From Azonexus hydrophilus (GTDB lineage Bacteria > Pseudomonadota > Gammaproteobacteria > Burkholderiales > Rhodocyclaceae): a DNA stretch of 64,000 nt. Made by a program: the position numbers and the translations under genes. Numbering within the stretch: position 1 is the first letter of the stretch; the number at the start of each line of letters is the position of its first letter. The notes under the pieces were generated by a model. That model did not search any database. It was not told the DNA's origin and saw only the letters and a list, made by a program, of their open reading frames with translations. Of the stretch, positions 49,374 through 57,792 are shown one piece after another. Location: the NCBI RefSeq assembly GCF_001956855.1, contig NZ_MTHD01000004.1, positions 1-64,000 on the forward strand, given 5' to 3'.

Positions 49374-50966
49374 ATGGGGCGACTGACCACCACGGCCGCC
49401 TGGCAGGCACTGGAAAAACACGCTGCCGAGATCAGTCCGTTGCACCTGCGCGGCATTTTTGCCGCCGATCCGCAGCGCTTCACCCGGTTGTCGCTGGCGC
49501 ATGGACAGTTTTTCATCGATTTTTCCAAACAACGCATCACCCCCACGACCCTGACACTGCTTCGCCAACTGGCTGAACAAGCTGACTGGCAGGGCTGGAT
49601 CGCCCGCATGCGCAGCGGCGAGGCAATCAATCACACCGAAAACCGTGCCGTCGGCCATTGCGCACTACGCGCCGGCCCCCAGGCCCCGGCAGAAGTCCGC
49701 CACGTCCTCCGACGGATGGCCGATTTCTGCGAGCGTATCCATGATGGACAGTGGCGAGGATTTTCCGGTGAGCGCATCACCGATATCGTCAATCTCGGCA
49801 TCGGCGGCTCGGATCTGGGACCGCGCATGGCGGCACAGGCTCTGGCGTCCTTCCAGCAACCTGACCTGAGGGTGCATTTCGTCTCCAACCTGGACAGCGC
49901 AGATCTGGCTGGAACACTTTCCCGCCTGAACCCGCGCACGACGCTGTTCATTGTCGCCAGCAAGACCTTCACGACGCTGGAAACCCTGACCAACGCCCGC
50001 ACCGCGCGCCACTGGCTGCTCCATGCCGCCGGCGACGACAGCGCCATCAGCCGGCATTTCGTCGCCGCCTCGACCAATCTCGCCGCCACAGGCGAATTCG
50101 GCATCGCGCCGGAAAATGTCTTCCCTTTCAGCGACTGGGTCGGTGGCCGTTTTTCGCTGTGGTCGTCAATCGGCCTGCCAATCGCCCTGGCCGTCGGCTT
50201 CCGCAACTTTGAGCAGTTGCTCGCCGGTGCCCGCGACATGGACGAACATTTCTTCTCGGCACCAGCCGAGCACAACCTGCCATTGACACTGGCGCTGGTC
50301 GGCCTGTGGAACACCAATTTCCTGAATGCCCACAGCCACGGCATCTTTCCGTACAGCCACTCACTGGGTCTGCTACCCGCCCATCTCCAGCAACTGGAAA
50401 TGGAAAGCAACGGCAAACGCATCGACCGCGATGGCCTACCGGTGGATTACGCAACCAATCCGGTACTGTGGGGCGAACCCGGTACCAACGGGCAGCATTC
50501 CTTCTTCCAGTTGCTGCACCAGGGCAGCGCGCTGGTGGCCTGCGATTTCATTGCCCTCGGCAAATCGGATTTTCCGTTACCCGGCCACCACAGCGGCCTG
50601 CTCGCCAACTGCCTGGCCCAGTCCTCAGCCCTGGCTTTCGGCCAGACTGCGGACGAGGCACGGGCCGCCGGCATCGACGAAGCCCTGGTCGCCTACCGGA
50701 CCTTCCCCGGCAACCAACCGTCGACCACCATCATCCTGCCCGAACTGACACCGTTCACGCTGGGCCAGCTGATCGCACTCTACGAACACAAGGTGTTCTG
50801 CCTCGGTGCCCTGTGGAACCTCAACGCCTTCGACCAGTGGGGTGTTGAACTGGGCAAACAACTGGCCAGCCGCCTGGCGCCGACCATCCGCGGCGAACGC
50901 CCGGATGACGATCTCGACGCCTCCACTCGCGGCCTGATTGCCCACCTTCATCAATTCCGGAACTGA
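49374..50966 (+). CDS. pgi: Glucose-6-phosphate isomerase
   Basis: A 530-residue glycolytic or gluconeogenic isomerase. Signatures are NLGIGGSDLGPRMAAQAL, VASKTFTTLETLTNA, FSDWVGGRFSLWSSIGLP and the late NAFDQWGVELGK. Start ATG 49374 is 2 bp after thyA; the frame is open upstream inside thyA but not used. Its position between thyA and folA is unusual. Confidence 0.96.
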   Translation: MGRLTTTAAWQALEKHAAEISPLHLRGIFAADPQRFTRLSLAHGQFFIDFSKQRITPTTLTLLRQLAEQADWQGWIARMRSGEAINHTENRAVGHCALRAGPQAPAEVRHVLRRMADFCERIHDGQWRGFSGERITDIVNLGIGGSDLGPRMAAQALASFQQPDLRVHFVSNLDSADLAGTLSRLNPRTTLFIVASKTFTTLETLTNARTARHWLLHAAGDDSAISRHFVAASTNLAATGEFGIAPENVFPFSDWVGGRFSLWSSIGLPIALAVGFRNFEQLLAGARDMDEHFFSAPAEHNLPLTLALVGLWNTNFLNAHSHGIFPYSHSLGLLPAHLQQLEMESNGKRIDRDGLPVDYATNPVLWGEPGTNGQHSFFQLLHQGSALVACDFIALGKSDFPLPGHHSGLLANCLAQSSALAFGQTADEARAAGIDEALVAYRTFPGNQPSTTIILPELTPFTLGQLIALYEHKVFCLGALWNLNAFDQWGVELGKQLASRLAPTIRGERPDDDLDASTRGLIAHLHQFRN

Positions 50967-50967
50967 C

Positions 50968-51462
50968 ATGCCCGAAATCATCCTCATCGCCGCCATCGCA
51001 CGCAATGGCGTCATCGGCAAGGACAACCGCCTGCTCTGGAACATTCCGGAAGACATGGCACACTTCAAGGCACTAACGGCCGGCCATGCCGTATTGATGG
51101 GACGCAAGACCTGGGAGTCACTGCCGGAACGTTTCCGTCCACTTCCCGGGCGCCGCAACATCGTGATCAGCCGGCAAACCGATTACGTGGCCCCTGGTGC
51201 AGAAGTGGCCATGACGCCCGAAAAGGGGATATCCATCGCGTCGACCGCAGAAAAGCTGTTCGTTATCGGAGGGGCAGAAATCTATGCCTTGATGCTGCCG
51301 CTGGCCGACCGCCTTGAACTCACCGAGGTGGACCTGGCCCCCGACGGAGACGCATGGTTTCCCGAAATACCGCAGGAGCGCTGGGAAATCACTGCAAGCA
51401 GCTCGGCAGTATCGGCTTCCGGCGTCCCGGTCTGCTTCAAGTCGATGCGTCGCCGTCCCTGA
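50968..51462 (+). CDS. folA: Dihydrofolate reductase
   Basis: A 164-residue enzyme reducing dihydrofolate. Motifs are IAAIARNGVIGKDNRLLWNIPEDM (conserved start), LMGRKTWESLP, RRNIVISRQ and FVIGGAEIYAL. It starts 1 bp after the pgi stop and its own stop abuts the stop of the converging FecR gene with no gap. Confidence 0.96.
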   Translation: MPEIILIAAIARNGVIGKDNRLLWNIPEDMAHFKALTAGHAVLMGRKTWESLPERFRPLPGRRNIVISRQTDYVAPGAEVAMTPEKGISIASTAEKLFVIGGAEIYALMLPLADRLELTEVDLAPDGDAWFPEIPQERWEITASSSAVSASGVPVCFKSMRRRP

Positions 51463-52761
51463 TCAGCGTCCCAGCGCTGCGCTGCCTTTGATCGCATCTT
51501 CATTGAATGGCGTAACGCTATAGGACACGCCAACATACTGTGCATTCGTCCCGACAAACATGCCGGATGCCGACCCTGTCCCCAAGGCACCGTCATCCAG
51601 TGCTGCGAAGGCAAAGGTCTGGCTGGTCGTCATCGGGGCCAGCGCCTGCGTGAAGGTGTAGGAATTGCCGGCAACAGTAACCCCCAGGTTCAGCGTCAGG
51701 GCCATCGTGCCGGCACCAAAGTTGGCCTGCATCGTCGCCGTATTGAGGCTGCCTGCGACCCCCTGTGTATTGACGGGTGTCGAACCGCCAATCAGTGAAT
51801 AGGTATAGGTACCGGCGCCAAGACCTGTCAGTTCGCTCATGGGCGTCAGCTTGCCGACCACGTAATGGAAATTCGGTATCGCCGTACCATCTTCCCGTAC
51901 CCCGTTGCTCCAGCGCCCCCAGCCAATCACGCCATCCCGGCTGCTGGCCTGCGCGGTACCACCGGTCAGTGCAAACGAGTGAGGCGCGCTGTCAGCCCTC
52001 GTCAGCAAATCGAAATTGTTGAATTGTGCGGTCACGCCTGCCTGGGTTGCCGGCCCGGCAACATTGCTCGCATGAACCATGGTGTACCCCGGTCCGGAAG
52101 CCATGGTCTGCAATTGCGTTTCCCCCGCGGCAAATGGCGGCCTGAGATCATCCGTCACCGGCTGCGCCGGATCAAGGCGCGGCCGACTGTCGGTCAATTT
52201 CGGCGCCTCCTCGCTCCCGCGCACGACAGCCGCCTCACCGCTGGAAACCAGCACGCAACCGGCCTTGTTGCACACCTCGATACGCCCCTCTCCGGTAGCG
52301 ACGGCAATGGTCTCGGGATCAAGATAACTGATCGTGTATTCGGTACCACGAATCCCGATTGTCGCCACCGATGTGGTGACTTTATAGCGATCACGATTAC
52401 TGCGCCCGATCAGGCCGGTAATGGTCCGCAAACCACCCTTGAGCAGGCTGAAGAAACCGGCTTCGCTACCGTCAGCCTGGCCGGAAAACTGGTAGTCATC
52501 AAGGCGGAACTCGCTGCCGGGTTGCAGCGACAGCATCCCGCCATCGGAAAAACGCAACTGCGCCCGACCATCGCGACCGGTCTGCACCGTTTCGCCGGAT
52601 TGCAGTTCGCTGCCTTTGGCCAGTTGCCGGGCCAGCCCGGCTGGAGACAAGGCTCGCACTTCGCCAGTTGCGAAATCGAGTCGCGCCGCCGAAGCCGCCG
52701 AAGCCATTACGGGTAACAGACCAAGGAACAGGAAAGCCAGAATTCGGATTGGATGTTTCAT
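51463..52761 (-). CDS. FecR-domain protein fused to a TbpB-like C-terminal beta-barrel
   Basis: A 432-residue exported protein: signal peptide (1-25), FecR domain (about 55-155, with TSVATIGIRGTEYTISY), a C164-x4-C169 pair, a linker (about 185-265) and a glycine-rich beta domain (about 275-432). The end, GSASGMFVGTNAQYVGVSY (396-414), resembles the closing strands of the small barrels in transferrin-binding-protein-like Slam substrates. It is the last gene of a three-gene cassette behind a Slam-like protein. GGAG precedes the ATG. No lipobox is seen, so it would be a soluble exported protein. Function is inferred. Confidence 0.7.
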   Translation of the reverse strand: MKHPIRILAFLFLGLLPVMASAASAARLDFATGEVRALSPAGLARQLAKGSELQSGETVQTGRDGRAQLRFSDGGMLSLQPGSEFRLDDYQFSGQADGSEAGFFSLLKGGLRTITGLIGRSNRDRYKVTTSVATIGIRGTEYTISYLDPETIAVATGEGRIEVCNKAGCVLVSSGEAAVVRGSEEAPKLTDSRPRLDPAQPVTDDLRPPFAAGETQLQTMASGPGYTMVHASNVAGPATQAGVTAQFNNFDLLTRADSAPHSFALTGGTAQASSRDGVIGWGRWSNGVREDGTAIPNFHYVVGKLTPMSELTGLGAGTYTYSLIGGSTPVNTQGVAGSLNTATMQANFGAGTMALTLNLGVTVAGNSYTFTQALAPMTTSQTFAFAALDDGALGTGSASGMFVGTNAQYVGVSYSVTPFNEDAIKGSAALGR

Positions 52762-52775
52762 CGTGAGTCTCCGGA

Positions 52776-54092
52776 TCAAAACTCGCGACGAATGGCGAGC
52801 GACACCACTTCGCGGTGATAATCGTTGAGTTCAAGGTTGGAGCGATTGAAGGTCAGTGACAACTGCGGCGTCAGCGTCCAGTCGCTGGCTATCGCATGCG
52901 TGGCGCCAAGAACGACACCGTACTGATCATCCTGCCGCCCCAGATCCGCAGGCAGTGCTTTTGCGTAGGCCCTTCGCTCGTAAGAGACGCCACCAAAAAA
53001 GATGGTTTTTTCGTCAACGCTCAAGCGCCCCCCCAGACGCATGCCGTAACCGTCAAACCGATGCTGGCTGTTGTGAGGCCTCTCCGGGCTTTCATTCAGC
53101 AGATATGCACTGCCAAACGCGACCGCCCCTTCCCGCCACATGTGTGCATAAGAAATGCCACCAAGGCGACGGGTCACGTCGCGTTGCCGGTTGGTCAGGT
53201 AGTTCATCTCGGCATACTGTCCGAAAATGCTGACCTGGTTTCTGGCATCGAGATTGTGCTGCCACTGCCCGGTCACGCCGAAAACGGACCGATAGTTGCT
53301 GCTCTCCAGGGTTACCAGGCCGGCCTGTCCCATCAGGGTCAGGACATTCCTGCCAAGGCTGACGACTGCTCCGGCATTCGCATCGGCACTGCCGATATTG
53401 AACTGTCCCTTGTCGAAATTGCCTCGGGACGAACCCGATACTCCGGCGAGAAAACTCAGGTTGGCATTGACCGGCAAACTGGCGTTGGCCCCAGCGCCCA
53501 ATTGGGCAAAAACGTCCTCATTGGCCTTCACGTCTGGTGGCAGGGGAACGCTGAAACCGCTGGGAAAGGTAATGCTGGAGCGATTGGGGCCCGCATTGAC
53601 ATTCGAGTCGTAGCCGAACTGCGCCTCGACATAGCCGTTGAGCGTTGCTCTTTCGCCTTTTTCCATCCGCTTCGCTGCCGCGATGTAACGCTCCAACGTC
53701 AGCGACACATCCGCCGGCACCCCCTGACGACGGACTGTTTCAAATTCCTGTCGCGCCGTTTCAGCTTCGCCAAGGGCCAGATAGGCCCGGGCGATTTCGG
53801 CGCGCGCCCGTAAATTGGAGGGATCAAGTGCGAGCACGCGTTCCAGTGCGAATACCGCCCGTGTATTTTCGCCAACTTCCAGCGCCGCCAGACCGAGCAG
53901 GAAATCATAATAGGTATCTCCGGCCCGCTCACTTTCTCGTGACTCGAGCAGCTCCCAGGCAGCACGCCCTTTGCCTTCATCAAGCAGTTGCCGCCCCTGA
54001 TCGACAACTGTATCGGCAAAACCAGGCGAGGAAGCCAGGACCAGCAGCACCCCAAACACTGTCCCGATCAAGTTTCCCTTATTCACTTGCAT
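52776..54092 (-). CDS. Slam-like outer-membrane protein (TPR plus beta-barrel)
   Basis: A 438-residue outer-membrane protein: signal peptide (1-26), TPR-type helices (about 28-150; YYDFLLGLAALEVGENTRAV, ALDPSNLRARAEIARAYLAL), then a barrel of alternating beta-strands starting at GYVEAQFGYDSNVNAGPN and ending in RREF, an outer-membrane terminal phenylalanine. The TPR-DSNVN-barrel layout is that of surface lipoprotein assembly modifiers (Slam), which move proteins to the cell surface. Placed between two FecR genes (31 and 14 bp gaps). Confidence 0.72.
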   Translation of the reverse strand: MQVNKGNLIGTVFGVLLVLASSPGFADTVVDQGRQLLDEGKGRAAWELLESRESERAGDTYYDFLLGLAALEVGENTRAVFALERVLALDPSNLRARAEIARAYLALGEAETARQEFETVRRQGVPADVSLTLERYIAAAKRMEKGERATLNGYVEAQFGYDSNVNAGPNRSSITFPSGFSVPLPPDVKANEDVFAQLGAGANASLPVNANLSFLAGVSGSSRGNFDKGQFNIGSADANAGAVVSLGRNVLTLMGQAGLVTLESSNYRSVFGVTGQWQHNLDARNQVSIFGQYAEMNYLTNRQRDVTRRLGGISYAHMWREGAVAFGSAYLLNESPERPHNSQHRFDGYGMRLGGRLSVDEKTIFFGGVSYERRAYAKALPADLGRQDDQYGVVLGATHAIASDWTLTPQLSLTFNRSNLELNDYHREVVSLAIRREF

Positions 54093-54123
54093 TCCCCTTT
54101 TTTATCAGCCTTGTGCGGCACGC

Positions 54124-54834
54124 CTAGAACTTCCCATGCCTCCCGGCAGGCAACGGCGGCGCCTCCCCAGCCATACCAGCAGGCGGCCTCACTTGTTCCC
54201 CTGCCTCAAGCTTCAGAGGCACATCCGGGACCGCCTGGATGGCGTCCGCGCCTTTGCCATCATTCTCCCTCAGCCTGGGCGCCTCATCCAGACTACGTAC
54301 CCAGACTTCCTTTCCCCCCGGAACATCGACACATCCGACCTTGCTGCACACTTCGACGATACCGACATAGGTTCTGACCACGAGACCGGCACCGTCAAGT
54401 TCGGCGCTGTACTCCGTACCTCGGATGCCAATGGTCGCAACGGTGGTTCCCAACTGGTATTGCTTGCGATCACGCTTGCCCAGCCAACCGGTGACTGTAC
54501 GCAAGCCTCCCTTGACCAGGGTCATCAGGACACCATCTTCCGCCACAGCCTTGTCACCTGCCGTGTAGCGGAAACGGTCAACCCGGAAAGTGGTACCCGG
54601 CTGCAATGACATCGATGCGCCGTCGCGAAAACGTAACTGGACTCGTCCGTCGCGGGTCTCAATGGTTTCTCCGGCCAGAACGTCAGCACCACGGAGGAGT
54701 TGCCGTGAAACTCCATTTTCGGCCAACACGACCGGTTGACCGGAAAAAAAGACAACCGATGCCGCAGGCCCGGCGAATACCGGGAGTGCCCAGAAAAGGG
54801 ATAGCAGCGTGATTATTGCCGCGCGCAGCACCAT
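54124..54834 (-). CDS. FecR-domain periplasmic protein
   Basis: A 236-residue exported protein with signal peptide (1-21) and a FecR domain (about 52-158, QLGTTVATIGIRGTEYSAEL) that is clearly paralogous to the one at 51463, including the C163-x4-C168 pair. The tail is proline-rich and has no barrel. Classic FecR transmits iron signals to an ECF sigma factor, but no sigma or receptor gene is present here and there is no membrane anchor beyond the signal peptide. It starts 19 bp after the decarboxylase stop. Confidence 0.78.
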   Translation of the reverse strand: MVLRAAIITLLSLFWALPVFAGPAASVVFFSGQPVVLAENGVSRQLLRGADVLAGETIETRDGRVQLRFRDGASMSLQPGTTFRVDRFRYTAGDKAVAEDGVLMTLVKGGLRTVTGWLGKRDRKQYQLGTTVATIGIRGTEYSAELDGAGLVVRTYVGIVEVCSKVGCVDVPGGKEVWVRSLDEAPRLRENDGKGADAIQAVPDVPLKLEAGEQVRPPAGMAGEAPPLPAGRHGKF

Positions 54835-54848
54835 GAGAACCCCTTCTC
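54835..54848 (-). promoter_or_regulatory. Hairpin presenting the Shine-Dalgarno of the first FecR gene
   Basis: On the minus strand GAGAA (54844-54848) pairs with TTCTC (54835-54839) around the loop GGGG, which together with the preceding A forms the ribosome-binding site. The stem ends directly at the ATG. The stem is only 5 bp, so regulatory effect is uncertain. Confidence 0.35.
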
Positions 54849-54853
54849 GTGAA

Positions 54854-57082
54854 TTAACGAACGCAGTCTACGTAATACGCTCCATCCGCGCCTTTGACAA
54901 GACCATGAATATCGGTTTCGAACCCGGGGAAGGCGGCATTGAACTCACGCGCAAACTTCAGGTAATTGCAGATCTTGGCGTTGAAGCGCTCGCCCGGAAT
55001 CAGCAGCGGAATACCCGGCGGATACGGGGTCAGCAGCACCGCGGTGACCCGGCCTTCCAGCGCATCGACCGAGACGCGCTCGATCTCGCGGTGCGCCATG
55101 CGGGCAAAAGCATCGGCTGGACGCATCGCCGGCACCATGTTCGACAGGTACATCTCGGTGGTCAGGCGGGCCACGTCGTTTTTCTTGTACACCCCATGAA
55201 TCTGCGTACACAGGTCGCGCAGGCCCATGCGCTCGTAACGCGGATTTTTCTGCACGAATTCGGGCAGCACCTTCCACAGCGGATGATTCTTGGCGTAATC
55301 GTCCTTGAACTGCTGCAGCGCGGTGACCAGCGTGTTCCAGCGGCCCTTGGTGATGCCGATGGTGAACATGATGAAGAAGCTGTACAGGCCGCACTTCTCG
55401 ACGATGACGCCGTGCTCGGCCAGGTACTTGGTGACGATGGCGGCGGGGATGCCGATGTCGTCGGAAAAATCGCCGTCGACGTCGAGGCCCGGGGTAATGA
55501 TCGTCGCCTTGATCGGGTCGAGCATGTTGAAACCATCGGCGAGATTGCCGAAACCGTGCCAGCGCTCGCCCGGCTTGAGCATCCATGCCTCGCGCTCCTC
55601 GATGCCTTCTTCCGACAGGTCATCCGGGCCCCAGACCTTGAACCACCAGTCGGCGCCCCACTCCTGCTCGACCTTACGCATGGCGCGGCGGAAATCCAGC
55701 GCTTCGCCGATCGATTCCTCGACCAGCGCGGTGCCGCCCGGCTCTTCCATCATCGCCGCGGCGACGTCGCAGGAGGCGATGATGGAATACTGCGGCGAAG
55801 TCGAGGTATGCATCAGGTAGGCCTCGTTGAAGATGTCGCGGTCGAGCTTCTGGTTCTCGGCATCCTGGACCAGAATCTGCGACGCCTGGCTCAAGCCGGC
55901 CAGCAGCTTGTGCGTCGATTGCGTCGAAAACACCATCGATTCTTTGCAGCGCGGGCGGTCGGCGCCGATTGCATGGTAGTCACCGTAGAAATCGTGGAAA
56001 GCAGCGTGCGGCAGCCAGGCTTCGTCGAAATGCAGCGTGTCGATCTTGCCATCGAGTTCGGCCTTGATGTCCTCGACGTTGTAGAGCACGCCGTCGTAGG
56101 TCGACTGGGTGATGGTCAGCACGCGCGGCTTGGCGCTCTTGTCGGCGATGAAGGGGTTGGCGGCGATCTTGGCCTGGATGCTCTCCCAGGAAAACTCGCT
56201 CTTCGGGATCGGCCCGATGATGCCGAAATTGTTGCGGGTCGGCATCAGGAACACCGGGATCGCGCCGGTCATCATGATCGCGTGCAGGATGGACTTGTGG
56301 CAGTTGCGGTCGACGACGACGATGTCGCCCGGGGCGACGGTCGAATGCCAGACGATTTTGTTCGACGTCGAGGTACCGTTGGTGACGAAATACAGGTGGT
56401 CGGAATTGAAGATTCGTGCAGCGTTGCGTTCCGAGGCGGCGACCGGGCCGGTGTGATCGAGCAACTGGCCGAGCTCTTCCACCGCATTGCACACGTCGGC
56501 GCGCAGCATGTTCTCGCCGAAGAACTGGTGGAACATCTGGCCGACCGGCGACTTCAGGAAGGCGACGCCACCCGAGTGGCCGGGGCAGTGCCAGGAGTAG
56601 GAACCGTCGGCGGCGTAATGGACCAGCGCCCGGAAGAACGGCGGCGGCAGCGAATCGAGGTAGGCGTTGGCTTCGCGCTTGATGTTGCGGGCGATGAATT
56701 CCGGCGTGTCCTCGTGCATGTGGATGAAGCCGTGCAGCTCGCGCAGGATGTCGTTGGGAATGTGACGACTGGTACGCGTTTCACCATGCAGGAAGATCGG
56801 GATTTCGGCATTCTTGTGGCGAATCTCGCCAACGAAGGCGCGCAGTTCGGCCAGCGTCTCTTCCGGTTCAAGCGCCAGCTCCTCGTCGTCGATCGACAGG
56901 ATGAAGGCGGATGCCCGCGACTGTTGCTGGGCGAACGAGGTCAGGTCGCCGTAGCTGGTGACGCCCAGCACTTCCAGTCCCTCTTTTTGCATGGCGTCGG
57001 CCAAGGCGCGAATCCCCAGACCCGAAGCATTTTCGGAGCGGAAGTCTTCGTCGATGATGATGACCGGAAAATGGAAGCGCAT
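54854..57082 (-). CDS. Arginine/lysine/ornithine decarboxylase (biodegradative type)
   Basis: A 742-residue fold-type I PLP decarboxylase of the acid-stress/polyamine family. An N-terminal wing domain (about 1-130, receiver-like), the PLP core with lysine in STQSTHKLLAGLSQ, HFDEAWLPHAAFH, and the C-terminal domain are all complete. Substrate (Lys, Orn or Arg) cannot be assigned from sequence by eye. apbC-dcd-decarboxylase order is typical of betaproteobacteria. It is preceded by a hairpin and followed 19 bp later by the FecR cassette. Confidence 0.92.
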   Translation of the reverse strand: MRFHFPVIIIDEDFRSENASGLGIRALADAMQKEGLEVLGVTSYGDLTSFAQQQSRASAFILSIDDEELALEPEETLAELRAFVGEIRHKNAEIPIFLHGETRTSRHIPNDILRELHGFIHMHEDTPEFIARNIKREANAYLDSLPPPFFRALVHYAADGSYSWHCPGHSGGVAFLKSPVGQMFHQFFGENMLRADVCNAVEELGQLLDHTGPVAASERNAARIFNSDHLYFVTNGTSTSNKIVWHSTVAPGDIVVVDRNCHKSILHAIMMTGAIPVFLMPTRNNFGIIGPIPKSEFSWESIQAKIAANPFIADKSAKPRVLTITQSTYDGVLYNVEDIKAELDGKIDTLHFDEAWLPHAAFHDFYGDYHAIGADRPRCKESMVFSTQSTHKLLAGLSQASQILVQDAENQKLDRDIFNEAYLMHTSTSPQYSIIASCDVAAAMMEEPGGTALVEESIGEALDFRRAMRKVEQEWGADWWFKVWGPDDLSEEGIEEREAWMLKPGERWHGFGNLADGFNMLDPIKATIITPGLDVDGDFSDDIGIPAAIVTKYLAEHGVIVEKCGLYSFFIMFTIGITKGRWNTLVTALQQFKDDYAKNHPLWKVLPEFVQKNPRYERMGLRDLCTQIHGVYKKNDVARLTTEMYLSNMVPAMRPADAFARMAHREIERVSVDALEGRVTAVLLTPYPPGIPLLIPGERFNAKICNYLKFAREFNAAFPGFETDIHGLVKGADGAYYVDCVR

Positions 57083-57101
57083 GGTGTATCCCCAAAAGCG
57101 G

Positions 57102-57121
57102 CGACCCGCCGCAGCGGGTCG
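57102..57121 (-). terminator. Hairpin between dcd and the decarboxylase gene
   Basis: CGACCCGC (57102-57109) pairs with GCGGGTCG (57114-57121) around CGCA. On the minus strand only a short TTTT follows after a few bases, so it may be a weak terminator or attenuator. Confidence 0.5.
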
Positions 57122-57152
57122 AAGAATAAGCTGTTTACGTTACAGGCAGTGG

Positions 57153-57719
57153 TCAGATCTTGGGCAGGGTGACGCCTTCCTGCCCCTGGTACTTGCCGCC
57201 ACGATCCTTGTACGAGGTTTCGCAGACCTCGTCGGACTCGAAAAACAGGACCTGCGCACAACCCTCGCCGGCGTAGATCTTGGCCGGCAACGGCGTCGTG
57301 TTGGAAAACTCGAGGGTCACGTGACCTTCCCATTCCGGCTCGAACGGGGTCACATTGACGATGATGCCGCAGCGGGCGTAGGTCGATTTGCCGAGGCAGA
57401 CGGTCAGCACCGAGCGCGGAATGCGGAAATATTCCATGGTCCGGGCCAGCGCGAACGAGTTTGGCGGAATGATGCAGACGTCGGATTCGATCTCGACGAA
57501 GGACTTGGGATCGAAATTCTTCGGGTCGACCACAGTCGAGTTGATGTTGGTGAACACCTTGAATTCGCGGGCGCAGCGGATGTCGTAGCCGTAACTGGAA
57601 GTACCGTAGGAAACGATCTTCTGGCCGTTGGCCTCGCGCACCAGCTCCGGCGAGAACGGCTCGATCATGCCGTGCTCCTGGGCCATGCGGCGTATCCACT
57701 TGTCTGATTTGATGGTCAT
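57153..57719 (-). CDS. dcd: dCTP deaminase
   Basis: A 188-residue enzyme converting dCTP to dUTP for thymidylate supply. Motifs match: [21 protein letters not shown]-type start, [34 protein letters not shown], and [20 protein letters not shown] with the catalytic glutamate. Complete length. It lies after a terminator that isolates it from apbC. Confidence 0.96.
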   Translation of the reverse strand: MTIKSDKWIRRMAQEHGMIEPFSPELVREANGQKIVSYGTSSYGYDIRCAREFKVFTNINSTVVDPKNFDPKSFVEIESDVCIIPPNSFALARTMEYFRIPRSVLTVCLGKSTYARCGIIVNVTPFEPEWEGHVTLEFSNTTPLPAKIYAGEGCAQVLFFESDEVCETSYKDRGGKYQGQEGVTLPKI

Positions 57720-57729
57720 TTTTCCCTGC

Positions 57730-57739
57730 TGCGGTCGAC
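57730..57739. repeat. Intergenic copy of the dispersed decamer TGCGGTCGAC
   Basis: One of 17 copies seen in the window. Plus-strand copies begin at 8252, 22984, 28012, 29222, 38005, 56305, 57730 and 61488; minus-strand copies begin (lowest coordinate) at 10340, 30588, 30792, 32426, 38770, 41388, 46462, 51240 and 62440. This copy lies in noncoding DNA between dcd and its upstream terminator. The motif holds the palindrome GTCGAC. Confidence 0.6.
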
Positions 57740-57740
57740 A

Positions 57741-57769
57741 AAAACAAAGGCGGGATTTTACCCGCCTTT
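57741..57769 (-). terminator. Terminator of apbC
   Basis: AAAGGCGGG (57746-57754) pairs with CCCGCCTTT (57761-57769); on the minus strand GTTTTTG follows. It separates apbC from dcd. Confidence 0.78.
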
Positions 57770-57792
57770 GTTGCCCTGCATGTCGACAAAAA

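Noticed and set aside
54809-57172. Long open frame (about 787 codons) on the plus strand opposite the decarboxylase
   Set aside because: It mirrors the codon structure of the clear PLP decarboxylase on the other strand, has no family signature and is rich in V/D/R/H composition typical of antisense frames in GC-rich DNA.
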